Below, one piece after another: positions 16,528 through 25,150 of a stretch of 64,000 bases of DNA. How positions within the stretch are numbered: the stretch's first letter is position 1; every line of letters starts with the position of its first letter. The position numbers and the translations under genes are program-made. The notes under the pieces were generated by a model. That model searched no databases and was not told the origin of the DNA. It worked only from the letters and a program-made list of their open reading frames with translations. This DNA comes from Mesonia aestuariivivens. GTDB taxonomy: Bacteria; Bacteroidota; Bacteroidia; Flavobacteriales; Flavobacteriaceae. Location: NCBI RefSeq assembly GCF_019311235.1, contig NZ_JAHWDF010000012.1:34397-98396 (forward strand). Direction: 5' to 3'.

Positions 16528-17643
16528 TTATTTATCAAAGTTTTTAACTGGTTTCACTTCATTCCAAACCTTGATTTCATCATCTTTAGAAATTCCGCTT
16601 TTTATTTCAACATAAATTCCATCACTTAAGCCTAATTCTACTTCTCTTCTTTCAAATTTTTGTTCACCAACTTTCACCTCTACATAAGGTTCTTGTGTTT
16701 TTGAGTCAAACTGTAATAAAGATTCTTTTACCGCTAAAACATCGTCAGCGCGATCTAAAATAATAGATGCATTTGCACTTAAACCTGAACGAATAAATAT
16801 ACTGTCCTTGTTTTTTAGAGTTCCTTCAATTTCAAACTGAATAGCTCCGTTTTCATCAATTCCTTTAGGAGCAATATAATCGAGTACTGCATCAAATTTC
16901 TTATCTTCAATTGCTCCGATGGTGATTTCTAGTGGCAAATCTTCTGTAATTTTCCCCACTTCAGATTCATCTACTTTACCTTTAAAAATCATTTTATCTG
17001 TATTGGCTAAAGTAGCAATTGTAGTTCCTTCATTAAAGTTATTAGATTCTATAACTTGATTTCCTTCTTTTACTGGAACATCTAAAACCATCCCAGAAAT
17101 TGTAGCTTTAATTTGTGTGTTAGCGGTAGCTCCTACACCACTAGCCGTTCCTGTTTTTACAATTTCATAAGTTTGTCTCGCTGCATCGTAGGTTTGCTGT
17201 GCTTGTTTGTAAGCTACTTCAGCTTGATCAAAATCATTGGCAGAAATGACGCCTTTATCAAAAAGTTCTTTTTGACGATTGTACATTTTAGTTTGATTAT
17301 CTAAAGCGATTTTAGCTGAAGTTATTTGATTTTTACTACTCGCTAAATTAGATACATTAGGCACCACTTTTAACTGAGCAATAAGATCATTAACTTTAAT
17401 TTGATCTCCTGCTTCAATATAAATTTTATCGATAATACCAGGAATATTTGGCTTAATTAAAATTTCTTCTTTAGGCACAATGCTACCCGTAGCAACCGTT
17501 TGCTTCACTATGGTTTGAGTAGTTGGTTTTTCGGTTTGATAAACCACTGGATTTTCTTGATTTTTTTGATACACGTAGTATAAAGCACCTCCAAAACCGA
17601 TAACGATAACAAGTAAAATGATTACGGTAAAAACTCTTTTCAT
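16528..17643 (-). CDS. HlyD/MacA family periplasmic adaptor
   Basis: The 371-residue protein has one N-terminal membrane anchor (about residues 5-25), then the biotinyl-lipoyl half-motif GIIDKIYIEAGDQIKVNDLIAQ, a helical hairpin at about 100-165, the second half-motif ISGMVLDVPVKEGNQV and beta-barrel domains. It should bridge the MacB-type permeases in the inner membrane to TolC. In the operon it stands between the second permease and tolC. Substrate cannot be told from sequence; related pumps move macrolides, peptides or lipoproteins. Confidence 0.92.
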   Translation of the reverse strand: MKRVFTVIILLVIVIGFGGALYYVYQKNQENPVVYQTEKPTTQTIVKQTVATGSIVPKEEILIKPNIPGIIDKIYIEAGDQIKVNDLIAQLKVVPNVSNLASSKNQITSAKIALDNQTKMYNRQKELFDKGVISANDFDQAEVAYKQAQQTYDAARQTYEIVKTGTASGVGATANTQIKATISGMVLDVPVKEGNQVIESNNFNEGTTIATLANTDKMIFKGKVDESEVGKITEDLPLEITIGAIEDKKFDAVLDYIAPKGIDENGAIQFEIEGTLKNKDSIFIRSGLSANASIILDRADDVLAVKESLLQFDSKTQEPYVEVKVGEQKFERREVELGLSDGIYVEIKSGISKDDEIKVWNEVKPVKNFDK

Positions 17644-17672
17644 CTCTATTTTGATTGAATTATGTTCTAATT

Positions 17673-18938
17673 TTATTCTGTTCTTAAAGCATCTACAGGC
17701 TTAATTCTAATGGCATTTTGCGCAGGTATTAATCCTGCTAATAAACCTGAAATAACCAATATTAATAACGCTATTATAATTACACCTATATTCACACTCG
17801 GGTTAACAAACATCATTTTTGAAGAATCTATAGAGTCTAATAATGTATTTACTCCCCACAACACTAGTGTTGCGAATATAATACCTGCCATACCTGAAAT
17901 TATGGTTAGCACAATAGATTCCATTAAAATTTGCCCTCTGATTGTTCCTGGAGTTGCCCCCAAAGCTCTTCTCACTCCTATCTCATTAGTACGTTCTTTT
18001 ACGACAATAAGCATAATATTACTAATGCCTATTATACCAGAAAGCAACACTAAAACCCCTACAAAATAAGCAACAGCATTTAAAGCTGTAAATAAGCCTG
18101 TAATTTTATTAAACTCTTGGTATAAATCAAAGTTACCAACCGCTCTATCGTCTTTAGGATCTATGTTATGACGCTTTTTTATTACATTGAAAACTTCTGA
18201 TTTTAAACTGGTAATAGAATGATTGTCGTCTGCGGTAATGGCCATCCAACCTACGACATCTCCCATATTAAATGCTTGAGAAAATGTCGTGAAAGGTACA
18301 TAGATTTCTTTTTGCGCTTCTTCTACACTACCGCCACCGCCACCTTTTTTAGAGTAAGTGCCTATTACTTGAAAGTTAACTCCGTTTACTTTAATGTAAG
18401 AACCTAAAACTTCTTCATGAGCATCATACATGGTACTTTTTACAGATTCTCCAATAACAGCTACTTTCCGTTTTTCTTTAAGATCATTCTGATTTAAAAA
18501 TCTACCAGAAGTAATATTCATGGGTTGCTGATTAATAATTTCTGGATAATCGCCATAAACATTAAACGCACCAGATTTTAAACCTCTCACTACGTTATTA
18601 TTACCTCCAAAACCACCTAACTGGTTTCTTGGAGAAACAAATCGCAATCCATTTACATTATCTTTAATAGCCTGAACATCACCTTTTTTAAAATTATAAC
18701 TTCTTCCTTTAGGCATACCTTTATACGACTTAGAAGTAGACTGAGCCCACATAAACATAGAGTTAGTAGCCATACCACCAAACCCTTGTTTAATTCCGTT
18801 CTCTAAGCCTTTTCCTGCCGCTAACAAGATTACCAAAATGAAGATACCCCAAAGCACTCCAAAAGAAGTCATCAACGTTCTAAACCAATTGGCACTTAAC
18901 GATTCTAATATTTCATTCCAAGTATCTCTGCTAAACAT
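17673..18938 (-). CDS. MacB-type ABC transporter permease (second of two)
   Basis: The 421-residue protein has one N-terminal membrane segment (about residues 20-42), a large periplasmic MacB domain, and three C-terminal segments with the FtsX motif region SNIMLIVVKERTNEIGVRRALGA. The conserved C-terminal IKPVDALRTE is present. A glycine-rich stretch (KKGGGGGS) lies in the periplasmic domain. It follows a related permease gene by one base, so the pump probably uses a heterodimer rather than the homodimer of MacB. Confidence 0.92.
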   Translation of the reverse strand: MFSRDTWNEILESLSANWFRTLMTSFGVLWGIFILVILLAAGKGLENGIKQGFGGMATNSMFMWAQSTSKSYKGMPKGRSYNFKKGDVQAIKDNVNGLRFVSPRNQLGGFGGNNNVVRGLKSGAFNVYGDYPEIINQQPMNITSGRFLNQNDLKEKRKVAVIGESVKSTMYDAHEEVLGSYIKVNGVNFQVIGTYSKKGGGGGSVEEAQKEIYVPFTTFSQAFNMGDVVGWMAITADDNHSITSLKSEVFNVIKKRHNIDPKDDRAVGNFDLYQEFNKITGLFTALNAVAYFVGVLVLLSGIIGISNIMLIVVKERTNEIGVRRALGATPGTIRGQILMESIVLTIISGMAGIIFATLVLWGVNTLLDSIDSSKMMFVNPSVNIGVIIIALLILVISGLLAGLIPAQNAIRIKPVDALRTE

Positions 18939-18939
18939 A

Positions 18940-20187
18940 TTACTCGTCTCTTAATGCTACAATTGGCTTTATTCTAGAAGCTCTCCACGCTGGAAAAAAA
19001 CCAGCAATTGCTCCTGCAAAAATTAAAATAAAAACTGTTGAAACTGCTACTTGAAAATTTACAGTAGGATTGCTAATAAAATCTGTTTCTACCATAGGTC
19101 CAACAAATTCTAATAAAAGCATTCCAAAAAGCAAACCAAAAAAGCCTGCAATAGTAGTTACAAACACAGACTCATGTAAAATCATTCCCACTACAGAAAG
19201 TGGTTGTGCCCCTAAAGCTTTTCTAATTCCTATTTCTTTGGTACGTTCTTTTACGATAATAAGCATAATATTACTTACTCCAACAACTCCTGCTAATATG
19301 GTAGCAATCCCTACAAACCAGAAAAACAACCTGATATTACGCATCATATCATAAACATTTTTCATGTTTTCTAATGAGTTATTAATATCGATAGCGCTCT
19401 CATCTTCTGGTGCAATAGTATGTGCTTCTTTTAATTGCTTTTCTAATTTATCTGTAAATGCTTTAGATGTTTTTACTGCTTGTTCAAAATTATCTTCTTG
19501 TGGCAAAGTGAAAGCTAAACTACCTACATCTTGACCTGCTCCAAATACTTTTTGAGCTGTACTTAACGGAACAAATACCCTCGATTCTTCTCTTTCTCCT
19601 CCCGGATCTGTATAAACACCCACAACTTTAAATAAAATACCTTGAACTTCTATACTTTTACCTATGGCAGATTTTTTATCTTTAAATAAATCTTTATAGA
19701 CTTTTAAGCCAATCACAGCTATTTTTTCGTAGCGTTTATTATCTGCATAATTTATAAACCTACCATCTGTAAGGGTTGCACTTTCTAAAAACTGATAATC
19801 TGGCAAAACGCCTTCTACGCGATAGCTACCAGATTCATTTTTATAATTAACTAAACCACCCCATATTCTATATATACTAGATTTATACTCTAATTGATCT
19901 TGATATTTTCTATCTATTAAATCGTAATCATTATTTGTTAATTGAATATCTCGGCCTGGATTTAAGCCTTTATATTCTATAGAGGTAGCGCCCGTCCATA
20001 CAGATATTCTATTAGCTGCATCTCTTTGAAATTGTTGCTGTACCCCATTTTGCATTCCTGTACTTACACCTAAGAGTATAACCAAAATAAAAATACCTGA
20101 AGCTACAGAAACTCCTGTTAAGAAAGTTCTTAGCTTATTTTTTCTAATGGTTTCAAATATTTCTTCCCAGCGTTCTAGATTAAACAT
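18940..20187 (-). CDS. MacB-type ABC transporter permease (first of two)
   Basis: The 415-residue protein has the same plan as its neighbour: one N-terminal membrane segment, a periplasmic MacB domain, and three C-terminal segments with SNIMLIIVKERTKEIGIRKALGA and the end IKPIVALRDE. It overlaps the end of the ATPase gene by eight bases (20180-20187), showing translational coupling. Unlike MacB itself, the ATPase is a separate polypeptide. Together the two permeases are a mechanotransmission pair in the inner membrane. Confidence 0.92.
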   Translation of the reverse strand: MFNLERWEEIFETIRKNKLRTFLTGVSVASGIFILVILLGVSTGMQNGVQQQFQRDAANRISVWTGATSIEYKGLNPGRDIQLTNNDYDLIDRKYQDQLEYKSSIYRIWGGLVNYKNESGSYRVEGVLPDYQFLESATLTDGRFINYADNKRYEKIAVIGLKVYKDLFKDKKSAIGKSIEVQGILFKVVGVYTDPGGEREESRVFVPLSTAQKVFGAGQDVGSLAFTLPQEDNFEQAVKTSKAFTDKLEKQLKEAHTIAPEDESAIDINNSLENMKNVYDMMRNIRLFFWFVGIATILAGVVGVSNIMLIIVKERTKEIGIRKALGAQPLSVVGMILHESVFVTTIAGFFGLLFGMLLLEFVGPMVETDFISNPTVNFQVAVSTVFILIFAGAIAGFFPAWRASRIKPIVALRDE

Positions 20188-20881
20188 TCTCTATAGCTCT
20201 AACTTGATTTACGTATGAATCGTCTATAATCAATCCGTCTTTTAGGTTTACGATTCGCTTTGTCATATGGGCAATATCATCTTCGTGGGTTACCACCAAG
20301 ATAGTTTTTCCTTCATCATTAATGCCCTGTATCAAGTCCATCACCTCGTAAGAAGTTTTTGTATCTAAGGCTCCCGTAGGCTCATCTGCTAGTAAAACTT
20401 TAGGCTCACTAGCTAAAGCTCGCGCTATGGCAACTCTTTGCTTTTGACCACCAGAAAGTTCATTAGGCAAGTGATTTGCCCAATCTGCTAAACCTACTTT
20501 TTCTAAATAAGCAAAAGACTTATCCATACGTTCTTTCCTACCTACTCCCTGATAATATAGAGGAAGGGCAACGTTATCTAAAGCAGATTTATAATTTATA
20601 AGATTGAAAGACTGAAAAATAAAACCCAAAAATTTATTCCGGTACTTGGCCGCAACTTTTTCATTTAAGTTTTTAATAGGGAAATTATCTAAGGTATATG
20701 TGCCTTCATCGGCTTCATCTAACATTCCCAGAATATTTAACAATGTAGATTTACCTGAACCTGAAGAGCCCATAATTGAAACCAATTCTCCTTCTTTTAC
20801 ACTGAAGTTAATTCCTTTTAATACGTGAAGCGAACTTGCTCCTGTTTTATAAGATTTGTGAAGGTCTTTTATTTCAATCAT
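20180..20881 (-). CDS. ABC transporter ATPase (MacB/LolD type)
   Basis: The 233-residue cytoplasmic ATPase has all nucleotide-binding motifs: Walker A GSSGSGKS (residues 38-45), signature LSGGQ (142-146), Walker B LLADEP (163-168) and the H-loop VVTHE. It closely follows the LolD/MacB ATPase pattern (LGMLDEADEGTY, NFVGFIFQ-like FLGFIFQSFNL). It is the first gene of the ATPase-permease-permease-adaptor-TolC-tsaB set. I see no good -7 box in the 96 bases upstream. Confidence 0.94.
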   Translation of the reverse strand: MIEIKDLHKSYKTGASSLHVLKGINFSVKEGELVSIMGSSGSGKSTLLNILGMLDEADEGTYTLDNFPIKNLNEKVAAKYRNKFLGFIFQSFNLINYKSALDNVALPLYYQGVGRKERMDKSFAYLEKVGLADWANHLPNELSGGQKQRVAIARALASEPKVLLADEPTGALDTKTSYEVMDLIQGINDEGKTILVVTHEDDIAHMTKRIVNLKDGLIIDDSYVNQVRAIENV

Positions 20882-20977
20882 AAATGCGTAAATTTTACTT
20901 AACGGAAGTATTTACACATATGACTATAAAATTTGCTTATTGTTACATTAGTATATGTTAAAATTAACATTTTTAAT

Positions 20978-21199
20978 TTAAGAAGCTTTTTTCAGCATTC
21001 TATAGATAAAAAACGCAACCCCGCCTATGAGTATATAAGGCCATACCATTAAGTAAACAATTCCATCATTTATAGCTTCTGCAGCACCACCATCTGCTTC
21101 ACTTTCTAGCACCGCTCTACACATCGCGCATTGTGCTGTTGTTAGTTGTGGCACAAGACTTAAAAGAAACAAAAACGATATTTTTTGAAATAATTTCAT
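20978..21199 (-). CDS. Small membrane protein with CxxC motif, in oxidase assembly cluster
   Basis: The 73-residue product has a signal peptide or first membrane segment (about residues 1-23), then CAMC (Cys24 and Cys27) right after the likely cleavage site, a short acidic stretch, a second membrane segment (about 47-67) and a basic end. A CxxC facing the periplasm beside SCO and DUF420 genes suggests a part in copper handling or thiol exchange for cytochrome oxidase, but this is inference; I do not recognise a named domain. It starts one base after the DUF420 gene and is the last gene of that unit. Confidence 0.75.
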   Translation of the reverse strand: MKLFQKISFLFLLSLVPQLTTAQCAMCRAVLESEADGGAAEAINDGIVYLMVWPYILIGGVAFFIYRMLKKAS

Positions 21200-21200
21200 C

Positions 21201-21734
21201 TTAATAATAAGGCATCATAAACAAATATACTAATACTCCAGTAATTGCAACATACAACCAAACAGGAAATGTCCAACGTGCAATTTTTCTATGCTTTTCA
21301 TATTCTTTAGTTAAACCTCTATACATAGTGAACAGCACTAAAGGAACAATAATAGCAGAAAGTGCTATATGAGTAATTAATATAAAGAAATAAAGAGGTC
21401 TTAAAAAACCTTCACCGCCAAAAGGAACAGGATCGTTACTTATTTTTGAAATAACATAACTCACTAAAAATATAGCAGACAAACAAAATGCTGAGATCAT
21501 AGAGTTTCTATGCATTTTCATATTTCCTTTTCGAATAAAGAAAAAACCCATCATTAATAAAATTGCTGTTAGCGCATTCAAAATGGCATGAAAGAGAGGA
21601 AATGTACCTAACTCTATTCCTAAAAAATTATACCGTTCTGGCAAATTCATTAATACTAAAACAATTATCGGCACTAAAACCGAAAGTATCACGATTATAG
21701 GAACAGCTACTTTATCTTTTCTTAATTCAGTCAT
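21201..21734 (-). CDS. DUF420 membrane protein, probable cytochrome oxidase maturation factor
   Basis: The 177-residue protein has about five membrane segments and conserved His residues (PLFHAILN, THIALSAI, KEYEKHRKIARWTFPVWLYVA), matching DUF420/YozB. In Bacillus and Staphylococcus, DUF420 proteins (CtaM) are needed for maturation of haem-copper oxidases. It overlaps the SCO gene by eight bases and is followed after one base by the small CxxC protein, so the three are translationally coupled. Confidence 0.88.
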   Translation of the reverse strand: MTELRKDKVAVPIIVILSVLVPIIVLVLMNLPERYNFLGIELGTFPLFHAILNALTAILLMMGFFFIRKGNMKMHRNSMISAFCLSAIFLVSYVISKISNDPVPFGGEGFLRPLYFFILITHIALSAIIVPLVLFTMYRGLTKEYEKHRKIARWTFPVWLYVAITGVLVYLFMMPYY

Positions 21735-22428
21735 TTTTTAATAATTGATTGATGTCTTCTTTTAACATTTTCAAATCGTCTTCTTCTAAACCATTATAAG
21801 CAATAATCGGATTACCAAACTGATCGAGTCTAGAACGCAGGTAACCTTCTTCATCTACTAAAGCGAAATACCCTGAGTGCTGAAAATTTCCTTTTGCAGC
21901 ATCGTCTTCTGCGACATATAAATTAAATCCCTGATTTGCTAAATCATAAATTTTCTTTCGTTCTCCAGTTAAAAAATGCCAATTTGGATTTTTCACATTA
22001 TATTCATCTGCATAGTCTTTTAAAACTTTAGGAGTATCATCTTCTGGATTTATACTAAAAGAAGCTACAGCAAAATTTGGATTCGCTCTAAATTTCTTTT
22101 GTAAACGCATCATGTTTGCTGTCATTTTTGGACAGATGGTTGGACAAGTTGTAAAGAAAAAATCTACTACATATACTTTTCCTTTTAAACTTGCATTGGT
22201 AATTGTATCTCGATGTTGATCTACAAATTTAAAATTGGGTACTTTAGCTTTTTCATTATTTAAAACAATATAAGACAAACTCTCATCTGCAGCAGATGGA
22301 TTATTATTTAACCTATCATTTTTAACAACTTGATTATGAGCAGTCCTTTCTACAATTTTTGGAATTACAATAACTCCGAAAACAAGAATAATTACCGCCA
22401 ACCCTATGTAAGAATATTTACGTTTCAC
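21727..22428 (-). CDS. SCO1/SenC family copper chaperone
   Basis: The 233-residue protein has an N-terminal anchor (about residues 7-25) and a thioredoxin-like domain with the copper site intact: CPTIC (Cys95, Cys99) and His184 in FQHSGYF. SCO proteins deliver copper to the CuA centre of cytochrome oxidase subunit II in the periplasm; coxB in this window is the likely client. It overlaps the gene before it by four bases and the DUF420 gene by eight. Confidence 0.95.
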   Translation of the reverse strand: MKRKYSYIGLAVIILVFGVIVIPKIVERTAHNQVVKNDRLNNNPSAADESLSYIVLNNEKAKVPNFKFVDQHRDTITNASLKGKVYVVDFFFTTCPTICPKMTANMMRLQKKFRANPNFAVASFSINPEDDTPKVLKDYADEYNVKNPNWHFLTGERKKIYDLANQGFNLYVAEDDAAKGNFQHSGYFALVDEEGYLRSRLDQFGNPIIAYNGLEEDDLKMLKEDINQLLKND

Positions 22429-23072
22429 TTTAAACCTTCTTTTTTATTATATTTTTTTAATGCTAATCTATATTCAGCTAAAATAACTTTTACATCGTCT
22501 ACCATAGCATTTGTTAGATCTGCTACAGAAGAGGTGTCGTAACCATAACGAACTTCTTCATTGTTATTTTCTTGACGACCTCTTAGGCTTTTATTTTTAT
22601 CGATAATAAATGCGTGAGAAGTACTTAAATGCTTATCAAGCTTTAAATTTGTATCTAAACTTTTATAAAATTTAATGATCTCTTCTTTGCTACCAAAAAC
22701 AAACTTCCACTTCTTTATATCTATAGTGCTAGATAATTCGTTTAATAAACTTTTCACCTGCTCTTGTTGCCCATCTTGTGCTATAACTACTAACTGAAAA
22801 TCTTTAAAATTGTAATTCTTATCGTAAATTTTTTCATTTAGATTAAAAGCATTTCCTTCGCGACCTTCTACATTATCACCGTAAATAGAAAGCACGGTTA
22901 TTTTTCCTTCTAAAGAGACATTTTCTTCCGATAAAGATTTAAAATTAGTAACATCTGAAATTGCTGGAGTTAGTACTGGCAATTTTGCGAAATTATTTAC
23001 TCCCGATGCAAAGAAAAGATAAGCTACGATTGGAAGGATAAAAAGCACTCCTAAAACTAAAAACTTCTTCAT
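22425..23072 (-). CDS. Cysteine-free SCO/thioredoxin-like membrane-anchored protein
   Basis: The 215-residue product has an N-terminal anchor (about residues 4-24) and a sequence that follows a thioredoxin fold: ITVLSIYGDN where SCO has its CxxxC strand, FQLVVIAQDG, and a late TSHAFIIDKNKSLRGR with His153 in the place of the SCO metal-ligand His. It has no cysteine at all, so it cannot bind copper or do disulfide exchange as SCO does. It is coupled to the true SCO gene by a four-base overlap and may help it or compete with it. The SCO relationship is inferred from pattern and context. Confidence 0.75.
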   Translation of the reverse strand: MKKFLVLGVLFILPIVAYLFFASGVNNFAKLPVLTPAISDVTNFKSLSEENVSLEGKITVLSIYGDNVEGREGNAFNLNEKIYDKNYNFKDFQLVVIAQDGQQEQVKSLLNELSSTIDIKKWKFVFGSKEEIIKFYKSLDTNLKLDKHLSTSHAFIIDKNKSLRGRQENNNEEVRYGYDTSSVADLTNAMVDDVKVILAEYRLALKKYNKKEGLK

Positions 23073-23095
23073 TACCTTAAATTGTAATTGAGGTA

Positions 23096-23103
23096 CAAAA
23101 ATA
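23096..23103 (-). promoter_or_regulatory. Candidate -7 box for the SCO-DUF420 unit
   Basis: On the - strand the bases read TATTTTTG, matching TAnnTTTG, and end 23 bases before the start codon of the cysteine-free SCO-like gene. It lies directly after the terminator of the cox subunit unit, which argues that the SCO genes have their own promoter. No TTG stands at the usual distance. Confidence 0.5.
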
Positions 23104-23104
23104 A

Positions 23105-23131
23105 AAAAGACGGTTCAAAAAACCGTCTTTT
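23105..23131 (-). terminator. Terminator after the subunit IV gene
   Basis: A perfect 11-bp stem (23105-23115 with 23121-23131) has a 5-base loop and, on the - strand, a following T-run. It stands 25 bases past the stop codon of the subunit IV gene and ends the ctaB-cox unit. Confidence 0.85.
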
Positions 23132-23155
23132 CTTAACTTTTAACTAATATATTTT

Positions 23156-23521
23156 TTAGAAATCCCAAGTAACATAGCCGTTGTTGTAAACTTCATAAAT
23201 GTAATCTCCTTCAGTAAGTAAAATAAAAACTAAGTAAGCAATTAAGAATACCACTGTCCAAACTACAGACCTTCTCAACCCTTTAGCTTCTTGTTCCATA
23301 TGCATAAAAGCCCAAGTAATATAATAAGCTTTAACAATGGTTAAAACAATAAATATCCAATTTAAAAGGTGTAAATAGATGAATGTAGTTTCTATTAAAA
23401 TTTTAGGTTTTATAATTCCTAAAATTACTTCTACAAGAGTTATTACAGACAGAATTACAAATACTGTCCAAATTCTCTTTGTTGCGGAATGATGCCCATG
23501 TGTTGAAGCTTCGTTTGCCAT
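23156..23521 (-). CDS. Cytochrome c oxidase subunit IV family protein
   Basis: The 121-residue protein has three membrane segments (about residues 17-37, 47-70 and 85-103), with the conserved AYYITWAFMHMEQE loop typical of bacterial subunit IV (CyoD/CtaF-like). It is a small non-catalytic oxidase subunit in the inner membrane. It lies 18 bases after the larger subunit III gene and is the last gene before the terminator. Confidence 0.9.
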   Translation of the reverse strand: MANEASTHGHHSATKRIWTVFVILSVITLVEVILGIIKPKILIETTFIYLHLLNWIFIVLTIVKAYYITWAFMHMEQEAKGLRRSVVWTVVFLIAYLVFILLTEGDYIYEVYNNGYVTWDF

Positions 23522-23539
23522 TTCTTTAAATTCTTTGAA

Positions 23540-24523
23540 TTAAACTAAATAGAAGAATGTGAATACAAAAACCCATACTAAATCTACAAAGTGCCAGTAT
23601 AGACCTACTTTCTCTACCATTTCATAACTTCTTCTTCTTTCATAGGTACCTAATATTACATTAATAAAAATGATAATATTGATAATCACCCCACTAAACA
23701 CGTGAAAACCGTGAAAACCTGTGATAAAGAAAAAGAAATCTGCAAATAGAGGTCTACCATACTCATTACGTGTAAGATTAGCTCCCTCAACAACTCTCAC
23801 TGTTTGATTATTAATTACAGCAAGTGATTCTGCTCTTGAAAGTATAGTTTTTGCGCCGTCTTTATTTAACTTTTGCGTTCTCACTAAATAATCACTTTCC
23901 TGAAAACCTTTTTTAATTTCTTCTAAAGAATAAGTAGGTAATGAGCTATCATCTTCAACAAACCATAAGCCGTTTTTACTCTCGTGTTCAACACGTTCTT
24001 GTGGTAAAACTTTAGCGATATCACTTAACGCTACACGCTCTCCTTCTTTATCTACAAATTGAATTATATTTCCGCCTCTTGTCTCCACCGCTCCATATTC
24101 ACCTTGAATGAAATTTTTCCATTCCCAAGCCTGAGAACCAACAAATATCATCCCACCAATAATAGTGAGAAACATATAAAGAGTTACTTTACCTTTTTTC
24201 ATATGATGTCCTGCATCTACAGCTAAAACCATAGTTACAGAAGAAAAAATAAGTATAAAAGTCATTAATGCCACATAATACATAGGAGCATCTACCCCAT
24301 GTAAAAATGGAAAGTGACTAAACACTTCATCTGCGATTGGCCAAGAGTCTTCAAATTTAAATCTTGAAAAACCGTAGGCAGCAAGAAAAGCTGAAAATGT
24401 TAAAGCATCAGAAGTGATAAAATACCACATCATCATTTTACCATAGCTAGCTTTTAACGGAGATTTAGAACCTCCACCCCAAGTCTTACCCTCGGTACCT
24501 GTTCTTACAACAGTAGCTTCCAT
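23540..24523 (-). CDS. Cytochrome c oxidase subunit III with large internal insert
   Basis: The 327-residue protein has subunit III membrane segments (about residues 30-53, 80-103, 113-133, then 258-290 and 300-327) with GSQAWEWKNFI, FITGFHGFHVFSGV and the end HFVDLVWVFVFTFFYLV. Between about residues 145 and 255 a hydrophilic region separates the two halves; ordinary bacterial subunit III has only a short loop there. The subunit supports the catalytic core and is not itself redox active. It follows a second, short subunit III gene by 45 bases. Confidence 0.93.
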   Translation of the reverse strand: MEATVVRTGTEGKTWGGGSKSPLKASYGKMMMWYFITSDALTFSAFLAAYGFSRFKFEDSWPIADEVFSHFPFLHGVDAPMYYVALMTFILIFSSVTMVLAVDAGHHMKKGKVTLYMFLTIIGGMIFVGSQAWEWKNFIQGEYGAVETRGGNIIQFVDKEGERVALSDIAKVLPQERVEHESKNGLWFVEDDSSLPTYSLEEIKKGFQESDYLVRTQKLNKDGAKTILSRAESLAVINNQTVRVVEGANLTRNEYGRPLFADFFFFITGFHGFHVFSGVIINIIIFINVILGTYERRRSYEMVEKVGLYWHFVDLVWVFVFTFFYLV

Positions 24524-24568
24524 AAAAAGAAATTATTGTTAAATATTAAGCAAAAATAGTTATTTTTA

Positions 24569-25150
24569 TTATCTAATAAAATATAAAAATAAAAACAACA
24601 CAATCCATAGAACATCTACAAAATGCCAAAATGTTGCACCGAGTTCTAATCCAAGCATTTGTCCTACTTTATAGCGTTGTTTAAAATGATTATAAATTAA
24701 TATTGAAAGCACAATTAATCCTGCTGCAACATGCACAATATGAGCAACAACAATTAAATAAACGAAAGTTGTATTAATTGAACTTGCGCTTCCTGTAAAA
24801 TAATAGCCTTCAGCTAAAATTTGTTTAAAGCCATGAAACTGTAAACCAATAAACAAAGCTCCAAGTATAAAAGTAAGCAATAACATTACTGTAGCATTTG
24901 TTCGTTTACCTTTAATCATTAAAGGCTTCACAGCATACATACAAATACTACTCAATAGAATTACTACCGTACTCCAAAGAAATGAAGATGGCAATTGAAA
25001 ATCATTAATCCAATCTGGTCTATTTCTACTTACGATGTAGGCACTTGTGATACCTGCAAACATCATCCCCATGCTAATGATAGCAAACCAAAGCATCATT
25101 TTTTTAGAGCGTTTAATTTTTTCTTCTCCCGTACCTTTGGTTAAATCCAT
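24569..25150 (-). CDS. Cytochrome c oxidase subunit III, short form
   Basis: The 193-residue protein has five membrane segments and the subunit III pattern SRNRPDWI, GLQFHGFKQILAEG, VVAHIVHVAAGLIVL and the end GATFWHFVDVLWIVLFLFLYFIR. It is about the length of the five-helix subunit III forms. Its first codons overlap the end of ctaB by ten bases (25141-25150). Two subunit III genes in a row, a five-helix one and one with an insert, suggest either two isoforms or two parts of one oxidase. Confidence 0.93.
   Translation of the reverse strand: MDLTKGTGEEKIKRSKKMMLWFAIISMGMMFAGITSAYIVSRNRPDWINDFQLPSSFLWSTVVILLSSICMYAVKPLMIKGKRTNATVMLLLTFILGALFIGLQFHGFKQILAEGYYFTGSASSINTTFVYLIVVAHIVHVAAGLIVLSILIYNHFKQRYKVGQMLGLELGATFWHFVDVLWIVLFLFLYFIR

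Noticed and set aside
20955..20970. Palindrome ATGTTAA-AA-TTAACAT as terminator of the small CxxC gene
   Set aside because: The T-run is on the wrong strand for the - strand gene, the loop is two bases, and the sequence is A/T-rich; chance is likely.
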